Positions 60,301-64,000 of a DNA stretch of 64,000 nucleotides are shown in pieces. The position numbers and the translations under genes were made by a program. The notes under the pieces were generated by a model. The model saw only the letters and a program-made list of their open reading frames with translations, had not been told where the DNA came from and searched no databases. How positions within the stretch are numbered: position 1 is the first letter of the stretch; each line of letters starts with the position of its first letter. This DNA is from Heterodera schachtii (taxonomy: Eukaryota; Nematoda; Chromadorea; Rhabditida; Heteroderidae): NCBI GenBank assembly GCA_023374025.1, contig SIJG01000001.1, positions 2,541,787 through 2,605,786 on the forward strand, written 5' to 3'.

Positions 60301-61943
60301 CCCCCCTTTTGGGTCTGATCACTTTCGATCATCGCTTTTCCTTTCTCTTCAGACGGAGGACACTTTGACGACGGGGCCCACCCGCCGCAGGGAACGGGCG
60401 ACGAATCGGTGGAGTTGAGGCGCAAAATGCTTAACGGACTGTTGCTGGAGCACAACTGCAGTGCGGGCGCGTTTCGCAAAATGTCTACCAATTCGCTGTC
60501 TCTGCACACAATTTCGGCACATTGTGCCGTCGGCGGAGGCGCAGCGGCGCACGGCCAATGGCTAAACGGAATCAAAAGCAATGGGACAAATCAGCAACAG
60601 CATAAGGAGCAACAGCAACAGCGAAACAACAACAACGACAGCAATAACAATGGCACGGGCCCGCCAAGGTCAGCCGAAAGCAATCGACGATTTGCTAATC
60701 ATTCGAATTGTCATTTCACTTCTTTTCAATGGCATTTGGCATTTCATTCCAATTTCGGCACTTTTGCTCTCGTCCCATTAATTCTACCGTCATCTCCTTT
60801 TCTTGTATTCACTAGGTTTGAATTGAAAAATTTCCATTTTCAGAGGTGATCAGCTGAAAAGTTCACCCACCAATTCCTTCTCTTTGCGCGATGCCAAAAA
60901 GTGTCCGTCCGCCGTTTCCGCGCCGCCGGGCGCCGTTTGGCTCGTCCACAAAAGGTCCGCCGCTCCGTCCCCGTTCGCCTGTTCACTGACTGCTTCCAAC
61001 ACGCCGAAGGCGTCCATTATCTCGTGGTCCACCGGCGGAGGCGCGGACAATGCGACGTCACCCCAAGGGAACACGACAGTGGCAGACGGAGGCGGAGGGG
61101 CAAATGCCGAACTGCTGGCAAATGGAAAGGTGCCAAAAGAGAAAACGGAATGATCACTAATTACCTAAATATGAAAGGAAAAGAGACCAGAAATTATCAA
61201 TGTTTTTGATGCGATCTCATTTTCTCCTCCTCTGATCAGTGAAGTGATCAGAGTTCTTCTTCCCCCGTTTCATCTGACCAATCGCTTCAGCAATTGGCCA
61301 ATGATGTCGCGCGGAATGGGCCCGGCTCGCGCAAACGGCTGGCGGGCGGAATGCGCGAGAAGTCACGCCAAATGATCAAACAGTTGAACGAACAGAGGGC
61401 GGCACGGACACTGTCCATCGTTGTCGGAGTGTTCATCCTTTGCTGGACGCCCTTTTTTCTGTTCACGCCGTTAATCGCTCTCTGCGGCAATGAACAGGTG
61501 GGCAAGCCTAATTGGGGGGGGGGGGGGAATTAAATTCATAAATTCTCTGCCGGTCCTAATGATCAAAATTAAACATGTTTCAGAGTTTCGCCGACTACGA
61601 AACGGTCTTTTCCATTTTCACTTGGGCCGGCCATTTGAATTCGATGCTCAATCCGTTGATTTATTCACGCTTTTCGCGCGACTTTCGCAAGGCGTTCAAG
61701 CAAATTTTGACCTGTGAAAGGGAAAGGCCGACCAAAAAGGCGATTAAGTGAGCTTATTTTATTTGGGAAAAATTAAAATTTAATAATGATATAAAGTCAA
61801 TAAAAAACAAATCCGTACCTTTCGACAAATTCTTTAATATTTGGCACATTTTCAGAAGCCCCCTGAACATTGTGCTTGCCCAACTCACTTCGATGGCACA
61901 AATTCCGCCGCCGACAAAACTGGGCGAATCGTCGGAAGGATAA
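57370..61943 (+). CDS. Biogenic-amine G-protein-coupled receptor
   Basis: Class A receptor for a monoamine. Fifteen exons, with phases all consistent, give 814 residues from 57370 or 763 from the Met at 57523 (58233-58274, 58386-58445, 58990-59072, 59158-59188, 59473-59541, 59601-59662, 59733-59826, 59874-59932, 60064-60217, 60353-60668, 60844-61129, 61252-61497, 61584-61747, 61856-61943). Seen: TM1 GNCLVV; TM2 [12 protein letters not shown]3 CDIWHALD with the amine-binding Asp3.32; DRY at the end of TM3; TM5 with Ser at 5.42 and 5.46; TM6 CWTPFF; TM7 NPLIY. A Ser-rich extracellular N-terminus and a Gln/Asn/Gly-rich third cytoplasmic loop of about 300 residues are present. The TM5 serines suggest a catechol- or phenolamine ligand; dopamine versus octopamine/tyramine cannot be decided. 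Without the last intron the protein stops at 61750. Confidence 0.92.
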
Positions 61944-64000
61944 AAAAGCGTCAAAAATGAACGACAAAAAAAGGGCTTTCAAAATCATTCACTCATAACA
62001 AATTAATTTCTTCCTCAACATTTTACTTAAAATTTTCGATTATAAAATAATTCAAATGTTTAAAAGTGATTAATAATTAATCAAATCCAACACTTGTCCA
62101 AATGCGTATTTTTAATAAATAATTTAAATCCGACTTAAAATAGGGGAGAATTTTTAAAAATAGGAGCAAAAGTGAAAAACGTAAAGAAATTGCCGAAATA
62201 AAATTAATTTTTAATTATTGATTTAAATTTCGTTTTAAATTTGAAGCAATTAATATAGAAAAGAAACATTTGCACAAAATATCAATTAAAATATTCATTT
62301 AAATAAGCATATTTAAAAAAATAAATTTTTTTTATATTAAATTCAAAAAAGAGGAAAAACGGAGGCAATGCTAAAATGAGGGCAAAGCCTCATTCAGTCA
62401 GCAGAACACTGTAGGGATTACAGTAGAGGCCGGAATTCTGAAAAAATCGGGGTTCGGGATTGGCATCAAGCACGGGATAGGGTTACCGGGTTTCACCCGA
62501 TTTTCGGGAGCCAGCACCCCGGCAGGAATTCGGTAAAAAAAATATGAAAATTTAAAGCAAAATTTTTAATTGAAGAAGGCGTCCCGGCAGGATTGAAATG
62601 CCGTTTTATTTTGTCGGGATGCCAATCCCTACATTCTGCTAATATCACCTTTTTTTAAACTTACACTTACAGTGAAAAGTATTTATGGTCCAGTAATCCG
62701 TTTGTTCGTACCTTTTCAGATTGTCTGCGGCTGTTTTCGACTGAAGCAATTAATCCGCACAAATTTTAATTAGGGGGCAATTAATTGCTAATAAGTCACC
62801 CGTTATCCGTCATTAGCATGTTTATTCGAAAGGTCCCTTATGAGCTTATGAGTGAATCAGCTGCTCTGTTGCCAATGTGCATTTTCTCTCCCACTGTCAG
62901 TCGCTTAATCGCCTAAAAATTCGCACATTTTCTCAAAATAAAAACCAATTATTTTTTTTGTGCCTTTGGCGCGCCTTTCGTTTGGCCATTAATTGGTAAA
63001 CAAAAAATGCGCAAATTGGCACAACCAATTTTCCGAATGTGATGTGAGTTGGGTGCCTCCCCCTCTGTGTGCCAATCATTTCGCTGTTGGCACCGTTACG
63101 CTTTGCTTTTTTGCCATTTTTTTTTTAATTTGCCCACGCGGACATTTCGCTATTTGCTGGAAATTCCAATAAAAAACAGAAAACACGCGAAAAATTCTCA
63201 TTAGGAACCATTGGCATTTACGTAAATGGCACCACAAAAGCATAGTGAACAAAATAATTCCGTTTCTTTTTCATATTTAATTTCTGTTTAGCTTAAACAA
63301 CTGACAAATGAGCAGCTCCGTCCCCAATTAATTTAAATTCAAAAAATCCGAATAAAGCTTAAACAATTAGTACAAAATTATTATGTTATCAAGCTAATTG
63401 TTAACGAAAAGGTATCATTTTGTTCGATTTTAACAATAAGATTTAAAATTAATATTTTCATCATTTTTTGAGGTATTAAATTCTTTAAAAACATATTTTC
63501 ATGAATATTTCGGCATTTTCGCTAACATTTCGATAATACACCCAATAAAAATACCCCTTCCAAAAATCGTAAATTTTACAAATCCAAAAATTCTCGAAAA
63601 AATTATTTCTAAATTTCTATTTAAAATCTTTTTCGAACAATTATTTTTCTTAATGAAATAAAATTATTTTTAAATAATTAATTGAGACATTAAATACTTA
63701 AAAAAGGCTTTCTGAATTTAACCTATTTTTAAGATTTTCTATTTCAATATTTTGGAAATTTTTACCCAGCGTTTTGTCCATATTTCATCCTTTTTTTTTG
63801 TCCATTTAAATTCGGTCCTAATTGGTGAAGGTGAGATTTTATGTAAATAAAATTTCACGAAGTTCGAAAAAAAAACTGATTTCCTTATTCAGTTCCTAAT
63901 TGTCAGAATGACTTGAATTTTGTAGACAAATATTTTCTAATTAAAGCTAAAAGTCTTGCAAAATACCAGAACATTTTATACACTCACAATTTACAAAAAT
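61944..64000. other. AT-rich intergenic region with one inverted-repeat element
   Basis: No gene recognised. Long AT-rich stretches dominate, apart from the element at 62398-62640. Confidence 0.6.
62398..62640. repeat. Short inverted-repeat element (MITE-like)
   Basis: The left end AGCAGAACACTGTAGGGATT is mirrored at the right by AATCCCTACATTCTGCT, an inverted repeat with a 3-base insertion. Internal GGGATTGGCAT motifs near both ends extend the symmetry. A TAGAGGCCGG motif at 62422 resembles the TAGAGACCGG terminus of the other MITE family. No coding capacity. Confidence 0.65.

Overview
The window looks like nuclear DNA of a nematode. Genes are split by many short introns, several with C. 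elegans-like GT...TTTCAG/TTTAAG borders. Five same-strand genes lie only about 0.2-0.3 kb apart, as in nematode operons. The gene set is animal: MGRN1, TRIM9/MADD-2, an aminergic receptor, an OATP and a Clc-like four-TM protein. Several introns use GC-AG borders, and secreted low-complexity proteins are present. Both would fit a tylenchid (cyst-nematode-like) genome, but the species is an inference.

Layout. 0.4-1.5 kb (-): a secreted Gly/Cys-rich protein with an oligo-Arg tail. 6.0-8.3 kb (+): a secreted disordered protein rich in acidic, Gly/Lys and Tyr/Asp/Asn/Arg stretches. 9.7-16.2 kb (+): a 20-exon OATP with a Kazal-like loop. Its last intron holds a mosaic of transposon-derived repeats, including a 1.23-kb hAT-like element with a perfect 8-bp target duplication. 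16.5-17.6 kb (-): V-ATPase subunit G.

18.0-28.9 kb (+): a putative operon of SDHAF4, threonyl-tRNA synthetase, TSR2, a double-length tyrosyl-tRNA synthetase, and a gene whose frame runs from a BED zinc finger into a complete 6-pyruvoyl-tetrahydropterin synthase (PTPS). Themes are translation (two synthetases and a ribosome-biogenesis factor), mitochondrial complex II assembly and tetrahydrobiopterin synthesis. 29.2-29.6 kb (-): UBL5. 30.1-33.8 kb (+): MGRN1-type RING E3. 35.6-44.5 kb (-): TRIM9/MADD-2 (RING, two B-boxes, coiled coil/COS, FN3, SPRY). 50.7-52.1 kb (-): Clc-like/claudin-superfamily four-TM protein. 57.4-61.9 kb (+): biogenic-amine receptor with a very long third cytoplasmic loop; BH4 from PTPS is a cofactor for amine synthesis, but I claim no link from position.

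The rest is gene-poor: AT-rich DNA, CT/GA microsatellites, small tandem arrays and a striking number of poly-C/poly-G tracts. Exon borders were placed by hand from splice motifs, frame continuity and family similarity. For nine of the eleven multi-exon genes the proposed exons add up to an intact frame; in MGRN1 and TRIM9 a few junctions stay open.
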